From assembly GCA_027624235.1 (NCBI GenBank), contig JAQBYB010000026.1:1-34496 (forward strand): a DNA stretch of 34,496 bases, written 5' to 3'. Positions within the stretch are counted from its first letter, which is position 1. Each line of letters begins with the position of its first letter. This stretch comes from Pseudomonadota bacterium (GTDB lineage Bacteria > Pseudomonadota > Alphaproteobacteria > Rhodospirillales > Casp-alpha2). The notes below the pieces were generated by a model that saw only the letters and a list, made by a program, of their open reading frames with translations, was not told the origin of the DNA and searched no databases. Shown one piece after another: positions 8,172 to 15,195 of the stretch. The translations under genes and the position numbers were made by a program.

Positions 8172-8974
8172 TCGAACGTTGTTTCGTTGTCCCACACCTG
8201 GCTCGGCATCGGCAGACCGGCGAAGTCGGCGTCGGTCAACGGCGTATCCGGCGCGATCTTCAATTTTTCCAGGGTCAGCATCAATTGCCGGGTGTGCTGG
8301 CCGGAATGCCAGCCGGTGCGCTCCAACACCTCATGCAGGCTGACCTCGCCGTAATAGACGTTACCGTCTCGTTCAAAATCGGTGTCCCGCCCCGCCGATC
8401 GCCACCACGCCTTCAGCCGCTTTTGCACCGCCGTCCCATAGTCCAGCAGGTCTTGCTTCGTCGCCATTTCGTCGGGCAGGATGCTGAGCAACGCCTCATA
8501 GGTATAGGGCGCGTCGTTTTCGACATGGTCCAGAAACACATCCGGAATGTTAAAGACGTGATACGCCAGTTGGCGGTAGGAACGGGGGCGGCCGGGCAGA
8601 ATGGTATCCAGGACCTGTTCCGGAATTTGGCTGGCAAAACGATGCGCGCCCTCCAGGATAGCGTTGATCCGCGCGATCATTGCTTCCGGCGCCAGCATTT
8701 TGTGTCCGGTCCACTGGAAACCGGCGACGCGGGCGACGTCGCGGAAGACGGCGCCGTTGGCCCAGTCGGTGCCGCGGGCGACGATCGGAACCAGCTTAAG
8801 GCCGAGCGCCGCCAGCTCCTTAAAGCCGTTCTCATCTTCAAGCACGTTGACGGAGTCGAACGCGACCCCATTGGCGATCAGAAACTCCTTGGTCTTCAGG
8901 CAACTGGAACACCCCGGCTGCCAATAAACCTTCAGGGGGATATCCGAGTGGTCCTGGGCGGCGGCTTCATTCAT
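8168..8974 (-). CDS. Glutaredoxin-like domain fused to a DinB-like domain
   Basis: A 268-aa fusion. The first about 80 residues are a glutaredoxin/thioredoxin fold with a CSSC active site (VYWQPGCSSCLKTKEFLIANGV) and a TrxA-like IVARG stretch. The remaining residues form a helical DinB-type bundle with the histidines expected for a metal triad (LAYHVFNI and TGWHSGQHTRQLMLTLEKL). DinB-like proteins include bacillithiol/mycothiol-dependent transferases. The start is placed at the ATG at 8974, with GAGGTG about 8 nt upstream; a GTG at 8983 is also open. It follows the DsrC-like gene by about 18 bp and is probably co-transcribed with it. The combined function is unknown. Confidence 0.85.
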   Translation of the reverse strand: MNEAAAQDHSDIPLKVYWQPGCSSCLKTKEFLIANGVAFDSVNVLEDENGFKELAALGLKLVPIVARGTDWANGAVFRDVARVAGFQWTGHKMLAPEAMIARINAILEGAHRFASQIPEQVLDTILPGRPRSYRQLAYHVFNIPDVFLDHVENDAPYTYEALLSILPDEMATKQDLLDYGTAVQKRLKAWWRSAGRDTDFERDGNVYYGEVSLHEVLERTGWHSGQHTRQLMLTLEKLKIAPDTPLTDADFAGLPMPSQVWDNETTFD

Positions 8975-8992
8975 CACGGGCACCTCTGTTGG

Positions 8993-9322
8993 TTAATAGC
9001 CGCCTTTGCGGCGGGTTTTCGGAAGTCCGGCAATCAGCGTTGCCTGCGTCGACGGCCGCTTGGGAAACAGGTCATACAATTCCTTGGAGGAAATTTTTTC
9101 GCCCCAGGCATCCGACATCGCCTTGCACATGTTGCGCTCATTAGGCTGGTTTTCATTGTTGTTGAGGTACTCGTCGCGAAGGAAACGGATCAAATCCCAA
9201 TGCTTTTCCGAAAGCTCGGGAATGCCGTCGTTGGCGGCGATTTCCCTGGCCACGTCTTCGGTCCAGTCGCCGAGGTTCACGAGGTTGCCTTCTTCGGTTT
9301 TTTCGAGGTCTGCGTAGCTCAT
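8993..9322 (-). CDS. DsrC/TusE-family protein without the C-terminal cysteine
   Basis: A 109-aa protein matching the DsrC/TusE family along its length: WTEDVAREIAANDGI, ELSEKHWDLIRFLRDEY and LYDLFPKRPSTQATLIAGLPK. In TusE and DsrC the sequence after AGLPKP contains a conserved, nearly terminal cysteine that carries sulfur. Here the tail is KTRRKGGY and has no cysteine; the only Cys is in the middle (NMCKAM). It therefore cannot be a normal sulfur carrier. Cysteine-less DsrC homologues have been proposed to have regulatory roles. It precedes the glutaredoxin–DinB gene in an apparent operon, suggesting a redox or thiol link. Confidence 0.88.
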   Translation of the reverse strand: MSYADLEKTEEGNLVNLGDWTEDVAREIAANDGIPELSEKHWDLIRFLRDEYLNNNENQPNERNMCKAMSDAWGEKISSKELYDLFPKRPSTQATLIAGLPKTRRKGGY

Positions 9323-9417
9323 ATTTTTTCTCTTTGTTTCATGGAACGGTTGGGTTTAGCGTCATTTATGTTCAAGATATTTAGGTATGACCGAGGCCCG
9401 CGTAAACCCCTGATTGC

Positions 9418-10380
9418 ATGGCGGGTGCAATGACCGGCAAAAATTCTGACGGCGCCCCCTACGGCTCTGGGGGCATCGGTTTCATGGATGGCGACTTCAT
9501 GGCCATGTCCGAGCTTCGGATTCCGGTCACCGATATGGGCTTTCAGCTTGCCGACATGTGCTATGACGCGGTCCATATTTGGCGGCGCCGCTTTTTCCGC
9601 CTCGACGACCATCTGGCGCGGTTTCAAGCCGGGCTCGACAAACGCCGCTATGAAACCCTGGGCTACGATATCGACACCATCGCCGACATCTGCCACGGCT
9701 GCGTCGCACGCTTGGGCGCCGACGACGCGTTTGTGATGCTGATCGCCACCCGTGGCACGCCCGCCGGCCCCAACAAGGACCTGCGGACCTGTAAAAACCG
9801 GCTGATCGTCTGGGCGACGCCCTACCATGCCATCGTCTCGGACACCGAAATGACCAACGGCTGTGACATTATCGTCGCCGATACCATCCGCATTCCACCC
9901 GAAGCCGTCGATCCGACGGTCAAGAACTTCGGCCGTCTGGATTTCGTTAGCGCCTTGTTCGAAGCCTATGACCGCAATGCCGATTATGCGGTGCTGCTGG
10001 ACGCTGACGGCTGCGTCACCGAAGGCCGCGGCTGGAACATCTTCGCGCTTAAGGGCGGCGTGTTGCTGTCGCCGGACAGCGGTGTGCTGGAAGGGATCAC
10101 CCGCAAGACCGTGTTGGAACTTTCCGCCGACCTCAATATCGATGGCCGCCTTGCCCGCATTACCGCCGATCAACTGCGCGGTGCCGATGAGGTATTTCTG
10201 ACCTCGACGGCGGGCGGCATCATGCCGGTCAAAAGCATTGACGGAAACGCCGTCGGCGACGGCGCGCCGGGGCCGGTGACGCAGCGACTAACCGAATTGT
10301 ACTGGAAGCTTCACGGTGACGCGGCGTTGACGACGCCGGTGAACTATCAGTTAGCAGAGGGTCCGTTGGTAGAGTCCTAG
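9418..10380 (+). CDS. Class IV PLP aminotransferase, (R)-amine transaminase-like
   Basis: A 320-aa fold-type IV aminotransferase. The PLP lysine is in DPTVKNFGRLDF, followed by TEGRGWNIF and VLEGITRKTVLEL, and the phosphate-binding LTSTAGGIMPVKSIDG. These resemble (R)-selective amine transaminases (VKNLQWGDL, TEGSGFNIV, TTAGGIMP) more than branched-chain or D-alanine enzymes. So does the N-terminal FQLADMCYDAVHIWRRRFFRLDDHLARF. It may deaminate (R)-amines or a D-amino acid; the natural substrate is unknown. Start codons at 9418 and 9430 are both possible, neither with a strong ribosome site. Its TAG overlaps the end of the convergent DsbA-like gene within CTAG (10377–10380). Confidence 0.85.
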   Translation: MAGAMTGKNSDGAPYGSGGIGFMDGDFMAMSELRIPVTDMGFQLADMCYDAVHIWRRRFFRLDDHLARFQAGLDKRRYETLGYDIDTIADICHGCVARLGADDAFVMLIATRGTPAGPNKDLRTCKNRLIVWATPYHAIVSDTEMTNGCDIIVADTIRIPPEAVDPTVKNFGRLDFVSALFEAYDRNADYAVLLDADGCVTEGRGWNIFALKGGVLLSPDSGVLEGITRKTVLELSADLNIDGRLARITADQLRGADEVFLTSTAGGIMPVKSIDGNAVGDGAPGPVTQRLTELYWKLHGDAALTTPVNYQLAEGPLVES

Positions 10381-11015
10381 CCGAGCCCCTTTTTCACCGC
10401 GCCGGCCTCTTCCATCAGCTGTTGCAAGCCTTCGTAAGGCTGCGCGCCGACCAGGCTTCGGCGGCCGTCGGGGCCGTTGCTGACAAATGTCGGCACCCCG
10501 GTGACGCCGTAGCTGTGAGATTTGGCCCAGTCGGCGTCGACGGCGTTTTTGAAGCGGCGCTCGTCGAGCACGGCGCGGGCCTCAATGTCGTCAAGCCCGA
10601 CCGATTTGACGACATCGATAATCACGTCGACATCGCCGACGTTGCGGCAATCGACGAAATAGGCTTCAAAAAATTTGTCATGGATGGCGTTGCCGCCGGG
10701 TTGTGTTTCGGCCCAGGTGCCGATTTCCTGGGCAAGGCGGCTGTTATAGGTATGGCTGCGCACGCTATAGGGCAAGCCTTCGGCGTCCATCAGGCCCTTC
10801 ATGCGGGTGTTCTTGGCCTCAATCTCTTCCGGCCCGCAGTGGAATAATTCCCGTAACGTCCGTCCCTCGGCCGGGGTTTCCGGGTGCAGCGGGAAATGCA
10901 CCAGTTGAACGGTGATGTCGTAGTCCTGTTTCAGCATTTTGACCCGGTTATCGCCCAAATAACACCAGGGGCAGACGTAATCGGTGAAGACTTCCAGGGT
11001 GATCGGCTCGGCCAT
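10377..11015 (-). CDS. DsbA-family (FrnE-like) thiol oxidoreductase
   Basis: A 212-aa cytoplasmic DsbA-like protein with no signal peptide. CPWC is at residues 15–18 (VFTDYVCPWCYLG), and the family cis-proline occurs in YGVTGVPTFVSNG. The inserted helical domain between them fits FrnE and 2-hydroxychromene-carboxylate isomerase relatives. FrnE members act as disulphide isomerases in oxidative stress tolerance, but the true substrate here is unknown. The length is typical. Translation from MAEPITLEVF uses an ATG with AAAGGATTG upstream. The upstream 11 kb border region begins here. Confidence 0.92.
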   Translation of the reverse strand: MAEPITLEVFTDYVCPWCYLGDNRVKMLKQDYDITVQLVHFPLHPETPAEGRTLRELFHCGPEEIEAKNTRMKGLMDAEGLPYSVRSHTYNSRLAQEIGTWAETQPGGNAIHDKFFEAYFVDCRNVGDVDVIIDVVKSVGLDDIEARAVLDERRFKNAVDADWAKSHSYGVTGVPTFVSNGPDGRRSLVGAQPYEGLQQLMEEAGAVKKGLG

Positions 11016-11141
11016 CAGGACAATCCTTTGTTGCGGGTGACGTTATTTAATCTAGGCGGCAATTCCGGAAATGCAATTTTGAATTTCAACAACGCCGGTC
11101 ACGACGTTGATGACGAAAGCCGCCGCTGGTCACCGCCATGG

Positions 11142-11183
11142 TTGATCCTGATCAAGGCGCTCCCCCGATATTTCACCTATTCT
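11142..11183 (+). promoter_or_regulatory. FNR-type class II promoter of the small membrane protein
   Basis: TTGATCCTGATCAA (11142–11155) is a perfect FNR/ANR consensus (TTGAT-N4-ATCAA). After exactly 22 nt comes TATTCT (11178–11183), a good –10 box. This is the geometry of FNR centred at –41.5, predicting transcription start near 11190, about 17 nt before the small membrane protein ATG at 11207. Known FNR rules suggest activation under low oxygen. Confidence 0.75.
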
Positions 11184-11206
11184 GGAGCCACGATCAACAT
11201 CAGTTC

Positions 11207-11395
11207 ATGATGTTCGCGATGGAAATTCTAGGAACGGTACTCGTTATTATGAACATAGCCGTGATCTTGCCGCTGCTTTTTATCGTTGCGGTTCTGGCTT
11301 TCACCTTTGTCCTGATGATCGCAACCGCGGTTTGGGACAGAGCCCCCAGCAGGACTCTTGAGCCCGTTAATCAGGGCCACATGACGGCCAGTTAA
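11207..11395 (+). CDS. Small membrane protein behind an FNR box
   Basis: A 62-aa protein (from the ATG at 11207) made of one long hydrophobic stretch, roughly ILGTVLVIMNIAVILPLL and IVAVLAFTFVLMIATAVW. This gives one or two membrane helices, then a short polar tail ending HMTAS. The frame is open upstream to an ATG at 11138, but that start lies upstream of the predicted transcription start set by the FNR box (11142–11155) and its –10, so a start at 11207 or 11210 is chosen. No clear ribosome site is seen. I do not recognise the family. Its low-oxygen promoter suggests a respiratory or stress role. Confidence 0.5.
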   Translation: MMFAMEILGTVLVIMNIAVILPLLFIVAVLAFTFVLMIATAVWDRAPSRTLEPVNQGHMTAS

Positions 11396-11477
11396 GATCC
11401 GACCTTCGTCCGGGCAATGATGCGTGTCCTCCCAAGGATTCAGCCTTCCTTGGGATCGAGTGATATAAGGGCCACCC

Positions 11478-12054
11478 ATGAGGTGTGCCTTGAAACGTAT
11501 CGCTGTCCTTGCTGTCCTTATCATTGCCGTGACGCCCCCGGCGTGGGGGTTCCATGAACTTGATTACGGCCCGATCCGCACCGAGGTGATCGACGAAGTG
11601 ACCGGCAGAACCCGGTGCCTGGACGCGACCCCGGAGGCGCAACAGCAATTCCCGCGCTTCCGCCAACTTCAGCAAGAGTAGGAAAAAAAGAACCCGCGAT
11701 CTGCAATTGGAACAGCGTCAACTTGCCAAGGCTCAGGCGTTGCAGCAGCAGCGGCTGGCAAGGGAGCAGTCCGATATTGTTGCGCAGGAACTCTCCAGGC
11801 AACAGGATTTTGCCCTCCGCCAGGCATTAAGCCAACGCCAGCCGGGGTTGAGCGCTGAAAGAAGCGCCACAATCCAGGAAGGATTGCTGCGCCAGGACCT
11901 GGAGGCGAAACGGCGCTGCGATCAGGCCCTGGAAAGCGGCCTGCTGCGCAATCAGAACCTGTTGGAACAGCAGTTGGCGTTGCCCCGCGCCGACCTTCTC
12001 GACGACCAAAAGGCGCTCAAGCTGCGCCTTAAAAAGGACCAGCAGGGGCAATAG
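11478..12054 (+). pseudogene. Gln-rich secreted coiled-coil protein, probably frameshifted
   Basis: The first frame (11478–11681) encodes a signal peptide (MRCALKRIAVLAVLIIAVTPPAWG) and a start of a mature protein, ending QLQQE then TAG at 11679. The next frame (about 11683–12054) continues RTRDLQLEQRQLAKAQALQQ and so on. This is a Gln/Arg/Leu-rich sequence of coiled-coil character with two cysteine-free helices, ending KDQQGQ. A single one-base change at or just before 11679 would join the two into one exported protein of about 190 aa. An A7 run (11683–11689) lies right after. It may be a real decay, a sequencing error or two genes. TAAGGG precedes the first ATG by about 7 nt. Confidence 0.6.
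12001..12048 (+). repeat. 48-nt direct repeat, copy 1 (coding end of Gln-rich protein)
   Basis: Matches 12884–12931 at 43 of 48 positions, with a perfect 25-nt core (GCGCCTTAAAAAGGACCAGC onward). Copy 1 is in frame in the Gln-rich protein (KALKLRLKKDQQG). It flanks one side of the DUF302 segment. Confidence 0.8.
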
Positions 12055-12101
12055 CCCCCCACGGCGGCGTCCAACCAGGCCGCGATCCGTTCGCTGGGCA
12101 A

Positions 12102-12143
12102 TTGATCTGCATCAACGACCGAGATCGTTAGAGCTGCTAGCCT
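12102..12143 (+). promoter_or_regulatory. FNR-type class II promoter of the DUF302 gene
   Basis: TTGATCTGCATCAA (12102–12115) is a perfect FNR consensus. Exactly 22 nt later TAGCCT (12138–12143) sits at the –10 position and keeps the TA…T bases. The predicted transcription start is near 12150, 126 nt before the DUF302 ATG. Same geometry as at 11142. Confidence 0.65.
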
Positions 12144-12275
12144 GTGGGCGAGGCTGCCGCGCTCGTCCGACACGTTGGCTTTTGAGTGTGCTGGGCAGGT
12201 GCGGTTGTCTGGGCGTGTGCCCGAGTGCGCGTCAGATCGTTTTTATCATGATCTAAATTAAAGGGAGTGACGGCC

Positions 12276-12752
12276 ATGATTTTACGTTACGTATTTGCAG
12301 CTCTTCTGATCGTTGCCGGTTTAACCGGTTCGGTCTTCGCAGACAGTTATGGTGACCTTAAGTTGTACAATACCAAAGGCAATTTCAATGAGGTGAAAGA
12401 GGCGGTCGCGGACGGCATCCTCAACCGCGGTTTTGTGATCGACTACCACGGCTTTGTTGGCAACATGCTGAAGCGCACGGGGAAGGACGTCGGTAGCGCG
12501 AAGGCCTTGTACAAAGACGCCGAATTCTATCAATTCTGTTCCGCGAGCCTGACGCGAAAAGCGATTGAAGCCGATCCGCGCAACATCGGGTATTGTCCCT
12601 ATGTCGTCGTGGTCTATGAGCTGGCGTCCACCGCTGGCACGGTCCATGTCGGCTACCGGCAACCTGGAATGGTCGGTTCAGCGGAATCGAAGGAGGCGAT
12701 GGCGACCATCGACAAATTGCTCGATGATATAGCCCGCGAGGCGACAAAGTAG
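12276..12752 (+). CDS. Periplasmic DUF302 protein
   Basis: A 158-aa protein with a signal peptide (MILRYVFAALLIVAGLTGSVFA, cleaved before DSYGDL) and a single DUF302 domain: FNEVKEAVADGILNRGFVIDYHGFVGNML, then a CPYVVVVYEL and GYRQPGM segment. DUF302 domains form a ferredoxin-like fold and occur in small periplasmic proteins and metal- or heme-related contexts; the activity is not known. Two cysteines (QFCSASL, YCPYV) could pair or bind a metal. The ATG at 12276 has GGGAG 8 nt upstream; a GTG at 12267 is also open but overlaps that site. It is preceded by an FNR-type promoter, so it is probably induced under low oxygen. Confidence 0.83.
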   Translation: MILRYVFAALLIVAGLTGSVFADSYGDLKLYNTKGNFNEVKEAVADGILNRGFVIDYHGFVGNMLKRTGKDVGSAKALYKDAEFYQFCSASLTRKAIEADPRNIGYCPYVVVVYELASTAGTVHVGYRQPGMVGSAESKEAMATIDKLLDDIAREATK

Positions 12753-12883
12753 TCGGAGCGGGGCGCGGCCTCGGCCTCGGTTCGAAATGTGTGAAGGGGG
12801 CCGCGATACGCTACGGTCGAGTCCATAGCCGGCTCGGGCGCTGACCTCGGCAACAGTTGGTGCTGCCGTGAAGCGGGTTTACT

Positions 12884-12931
12884 GACGGCTAAAAGGCGCC
12901 CAACCCGCGCCTTAAAAAGGACCAGCAGGGG
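12884..12931 (+). repeat. 48-nt direct repeat, copy 2 (decayed, non-coding)
   Basis: 43 of 48 positions match 12001–12048. In the same frame it has an in-frame TAA at the third codon, so it is not coding. The segment 12049–12883 between copies carries the FNR promoter and the DUF302 gene. Confidence 0.8.
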
Positions 12932-13007
12932 GGGAGGGGGGAGGCGGGGTTATCTCGCGGTGTTTAGCCCCAAACCCCTTTATAATCTAAAAAATTCCTC
13001 AAAAACA

Positions 13008-13036
13008 TTGACATTACGCCCATAATCGGGTATATA
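13008..13036 (+). promoter_or_regulatory. Near-consensus sigma-70 promoter directed antisense to terB-like gene
   Basis: TTGACA (13008–13013), 17 nt, then TATATA (13031–13036). Transcription would start near 13043 and run into the opposite strand of the gene at 13079–13561. No clear open reading frame follows, so it may make an antisense or non-coding RNA. Confidence 0.5.
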
Positions 13037-13078
13037 TACCTTTTTATACGGCTTGAAAGGCATGTGTTCGTGTTCGCG

Positions 13079-13561
13079 TCAATTTTCCCGGAACAGGCTG
13101 GCGAGGCTGAAATCGTCGTCGTTGTAGGGATGGTTTGCGTCGGTAAACAGCGTGATGTCGTTCTTCAACGACAGAAACTCTCTGATCGTGCGCAGGGTCT
13201 GCTTGTCGATCTCGAAGGCGCGATGAAACTGTTCGAAAACCCTGTGCCCGCCTTCCTTGATGTTGCCGTCGGCCAACATGGTGTCGTAGAGGTTGATCAG
13301 CACCGATATTTTCTGGGAATAGCTCAACACCGGCGTCAGCTGTTCCAGAAATTCGGAAAGGTCGGTGGCGGCGGCATGGGCGAAGGCGGTCTTGGTCATG
13401 GTGGCCAGGTGCGCCTTCGAAAATTTGCCGGACTCGACAAGTTGGCCGAACAGGGTCAGCCATTCGGCGCGTTCCTGCACCGACGTCTTGCCGTCGGATT
13501 GGATCACGTAGGCAATGGCGACGGCGAGGCCAAAAAGCGGCGTGATCGGGCTGTCGTTCAT
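13079..13561 (-). CDS. TerB-like domain protein
   Basis: A 160-aa all-helical protein resembling the TerB/DjlA-like family: MNDSPITPLFGLAVAIAYVIQSDGKTSVQERAEWLTLFG, then a DGNIKEGGHRVFEQFHRAF repeat of the same helical hairpin. TerB domains are often associated with tellurite resistance or phage-defence clusters and bind metals via acidic residues; a specific function is not clear here. The start at 13561 has GAGGAGG about 6 nt upstream, a very strong ribosome site. The gene stands alone, divergent from amtB. A consensus promoter reads into its antisense strand from the other side. Confidence 0.75.
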   Translation of the reverse strand: MNDSPITPLFGLAVAIAYVIQSDGKTSVQERAEWLTLFGQLVESGKFSKAHLATMTKTAFAHAAATDLSEFLEQLTPVLSYSQKISVLINLYDTMLADGNIKEGGHRVFEQFHRAFEIDKQTLRTIREFLSLKNDITLFTDANHPYNDDDFSLASLFREN

Positions 13562-13629
13562 CGTCGTCCTCCTCAACACCAACGCACGATAGCGCCCTTT
13601 TCAGGCGTACGGAACCAATGAGCGGGGCA

Positions 13630-13696
13630 AAATGTAGACATTTGTTTACGTTTGTAGACGGTTGCTTACATTTTTTTGAGGATTTTCCATAATGCC
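13630..13696 (+). promoter_or_regulatory. Four-repeat promoter module (copy A, amtB side)
   Basis: Four half-sites at exact 10-bp spacing: TGTAGACATT, TGTTTACGTT, TGTAGACGGT and TGCTTACATT (13633–13672), then 15 nt to CATAAT (13688–13693, a –10 box). The whole 67-nt block matches the block upstream of nadK at 52 of 67 positions without gaps, and in the same orientation relative to the downstream gene. Phased direct repeats overlapping the –35 region are typical of OmpR/PhoB-type response regulators. Predicted transcription start about 13700. Confidence 0.7.
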
Positions 13697-13721
13697 GGGC
13701 CGCGGCGCCGTGATCTTGAAT

Positions 13722-13745
13722 TGCAACGAAACCGGATTCGTTGCA
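13722..13745. promoter_or_regulatory. Perfect inverted repeat in the amtB leader
   Basis: TGCAACGAA-N6-TTCGTTGCA with 9-bp perfect arms. It lies about 20–45 nt after the predicted transcription start and 100 nt before amtB. It could be a hairpin or a second operator; its shape loosely recalls NtrC sites (TGCAC…GTGCA) but does not match them. Confidence 0.5.
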
Positions 13746-13845
13746 TGGTGCCGGGCGTCCGAAACTTCGAATTACGAAACCGCCACCAAGACGGAACGGA
13801 CCGAGGGTGTTGTTTGGGTGTTCTACTACAAGGGGGAGATGAGAC

Positions 13846-15135
13846 GTGTTTAAACGAACAGGAATAGGCGGGCTTTGCCTGGCGGTTGTAATCTGGATGC
13901 TGCCGGGTTCGGCCCAGGCGGCGGGCTTGAGCGACGGCAACACGGCCTGGATTTTGACATCGACGGCGCTGGTTTTATTCATGACGCTGCCCGGTCTGGC
14001 GCTGTTCTACGCCGGTCTGGTGCAATCGAAAAACGTGCTGTCGGTGATGATGCATTGTTTCGCCATTGCCTGCCTGGTGTCGGTGTTGTGGCTGGCGGGC
14101 GGCTATAGCCTGGCTTTCGCCGAAGGCAACGCCATCGTCGGCGGGTTGTCGAAAGCTTTCTTGTCGGGTGTCGGTAAGGATGCGCTAGTCGGCGATATCC
14201 CCGAGAGCGTCTTTTTCATGTTTCAGATGACGTTTGCCATCATTACGCCGGGGCTGATTGTCGGCGCCTACCCGGAACGCATCAAATTCAGCGCCGTGCT
14301 GCTGTTCAGCGGCCTGTGGCTGATTCTGGTCTACGCGCCGATCACCCATTGGGTCTGGGGCGGCGGCTGGCTGGCCAAGATGGGGGTCATGGATTTCGCC
14401 GGTGGCTTGGTGGTGCACGCCACCGCTGGCACGTCGGCCCTGTTGCTGGCCTATATGTTGGGCGCCCGCAAAGGCTTTCCCTCCGGCTTAAGGCCGCCCC
14501 ACAATCCGGGCATGTCGATGATTGGCGCGGCGATGTTGTGGGTCGGCTGGTTCGGTTTTAACGCCGGCAGCGCCTTGGCCGCCGACACCTCGGCCGGGAT
14601 GGCGATGCTGGTCACGCATATCTCGGCGGCGACGGCCTCGTTGGTGTGGATGGTGATTGAATGGGTGAAGTTCGGCAGACCCAGCCTGATCGGTATCATT
14701 ACCGGCATGGTCGCGGGGCTGGCGACGATCACGCCGGCGTCGGGCTTCGTCGGGCCGTTGGGCGGCTTGTGTATCGGGCTTGCCGGTGGCCTGCTCTGTT
14801 ATTGGGCGGTCCATCTGGTCAAGTCCTCCTGGAAAATCGACGATTCCCTTGATGTTTTCGCCGTTCACGGCGTCGGCGGCATTACCGGCACCTTGTTGGC
14901 CGCCGTGTTCGGCGTCGCCTCGCTCGGTGGCGCCGGGCTGGCCAAAGGCGTCAGCATGGGTCAGCAGTTCGGCGTTCAGACCATCGGCGTGATCGCCACC
15001 GTCGCCTGGTCGGTGGTGCTGACGTTCATCATCGTGAAAATTACACAGGCGATGGTTGGACTTCGGGTTAGCGATGATGAGATCACCCAGGGCCTCGACA
15101 TCACCGCGCATGGTGAGAGCGGGTACAGCTTATGA
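13846..15135 (+). CDS. amtB: Ammonium transporter
   Basis: A 429-aa ammonium channel with a signal peptide (MFKRTGIGGLCLAVVIWMLPGSAQA) and 11 transmembrane helices. The conserved Asp of the external site is in MDFAGGLVVHATAG, and the two pore histidines in that segment and in VFAVHGVGGITG. It carries ammonium inward when nitrogen is scarce and is closed by GlnK. It starts with GTG at 13846, with GGGGGAG about 8 nt upstream. glnK follows after 60 bp. In most bacteria the order is glnK–amtB, so the reverse order here is notable. A 67-nt phased-repeat promoter lies upstream. Confidence 0.97.
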   Translation: MFKRTGIGGLCLAVVIWMLPGSAQAAGLSDGNTAWILTSTALVLFMTLPGLALFYAGLVQSKNVLSVMMHCFAIACLVSVLWLAGGYSLAFAEGNAIVGGLSKAFLSGVGKDALVGDIPESVFFMFQMTFAIITPGLIVGAYPERIKFSAVLLFSGLWLILVYAPITHWVWGGGWLAKMGVMDFAGGLVVHATAGTSALLLAYMLGARKGFPSGLRPPHNPGMSMIGAAMLWVGWFGFNAGSALAADTSAGMAMLVTHISAATASLVWMVIEWVKFGRPSLIGIITGMVAGLATITPASGFVGPLGGLCIGLAGGLLCYWAVHLVKSSWKIDDSLDVFAVHGVGGITGTLLAAVFGVASLGGAGLAKGVSMGQQFGVQTIGVIATVAWSVVLTFIIVKITQAMVGLRVSDDEITQGLDITAHGESGYSL

Positions 15136-15195
15136 GGCGAGAGGCGAGGACGGGCGTTAGCCCGGACCGGGACGAAGTAGGAAGGATTCAATGAC

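Larger units (their letters stand above)
12753..13078. other. Intergenic region with decayed repeat, G-run and consensus promoter
   Basis: No gene seen. It holds the second copy of a 48-nt repeat (12884–12931). This is followed by a G-rich tract (12928–12949, several runs of three or more Gs) with potential to form a four-stranded G structure. At 13008–13036 is TTGACA-N17-TATATA, an almost ideal sigma-70 promoter reading rightward into the antisense strand of the terB-like gene. A GGTATATATACC palindrome (13029–13040) overlaps its –10. Confidence 0.6.

Noticed and set aside
8069-9433. A long plus-strand frame (454 codons)
   Set aside because: It lies opposite the glutaredoxin–DinB and DsrC-like genes, which have clear family matches.
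11138-11206. Upstream ATG for the small membrane protein
   Set aside because: It lies before the predicted transcription start set by the FNR box and would be untranscribed from that promoter.
12261-12275. GTG start at 12267 for DUF302
   Set aside because: GTG lies inside the GGGAG ribosome site; the ATG at 12276 gives a clean signal peptide.
13681-13845. A sigma-54/NtrC promoter before amtB
   Set aside because: I looked for GG-N10-GC (TGGCAC…TTGC) and found no acceptable match; the phased-repeat module with a –10 box is better supported.
13692-13852. A 53-aa open frame (MPGRGAVILNCNETG… to RRV) ending just inside the amtB start
   Set aside because: Its ATG overlaps the –10 box of the proposed promoter (CATAATG), so a transcript starting at 13700 would miss it; its sequence has no family features and it overlaps the amtB start.
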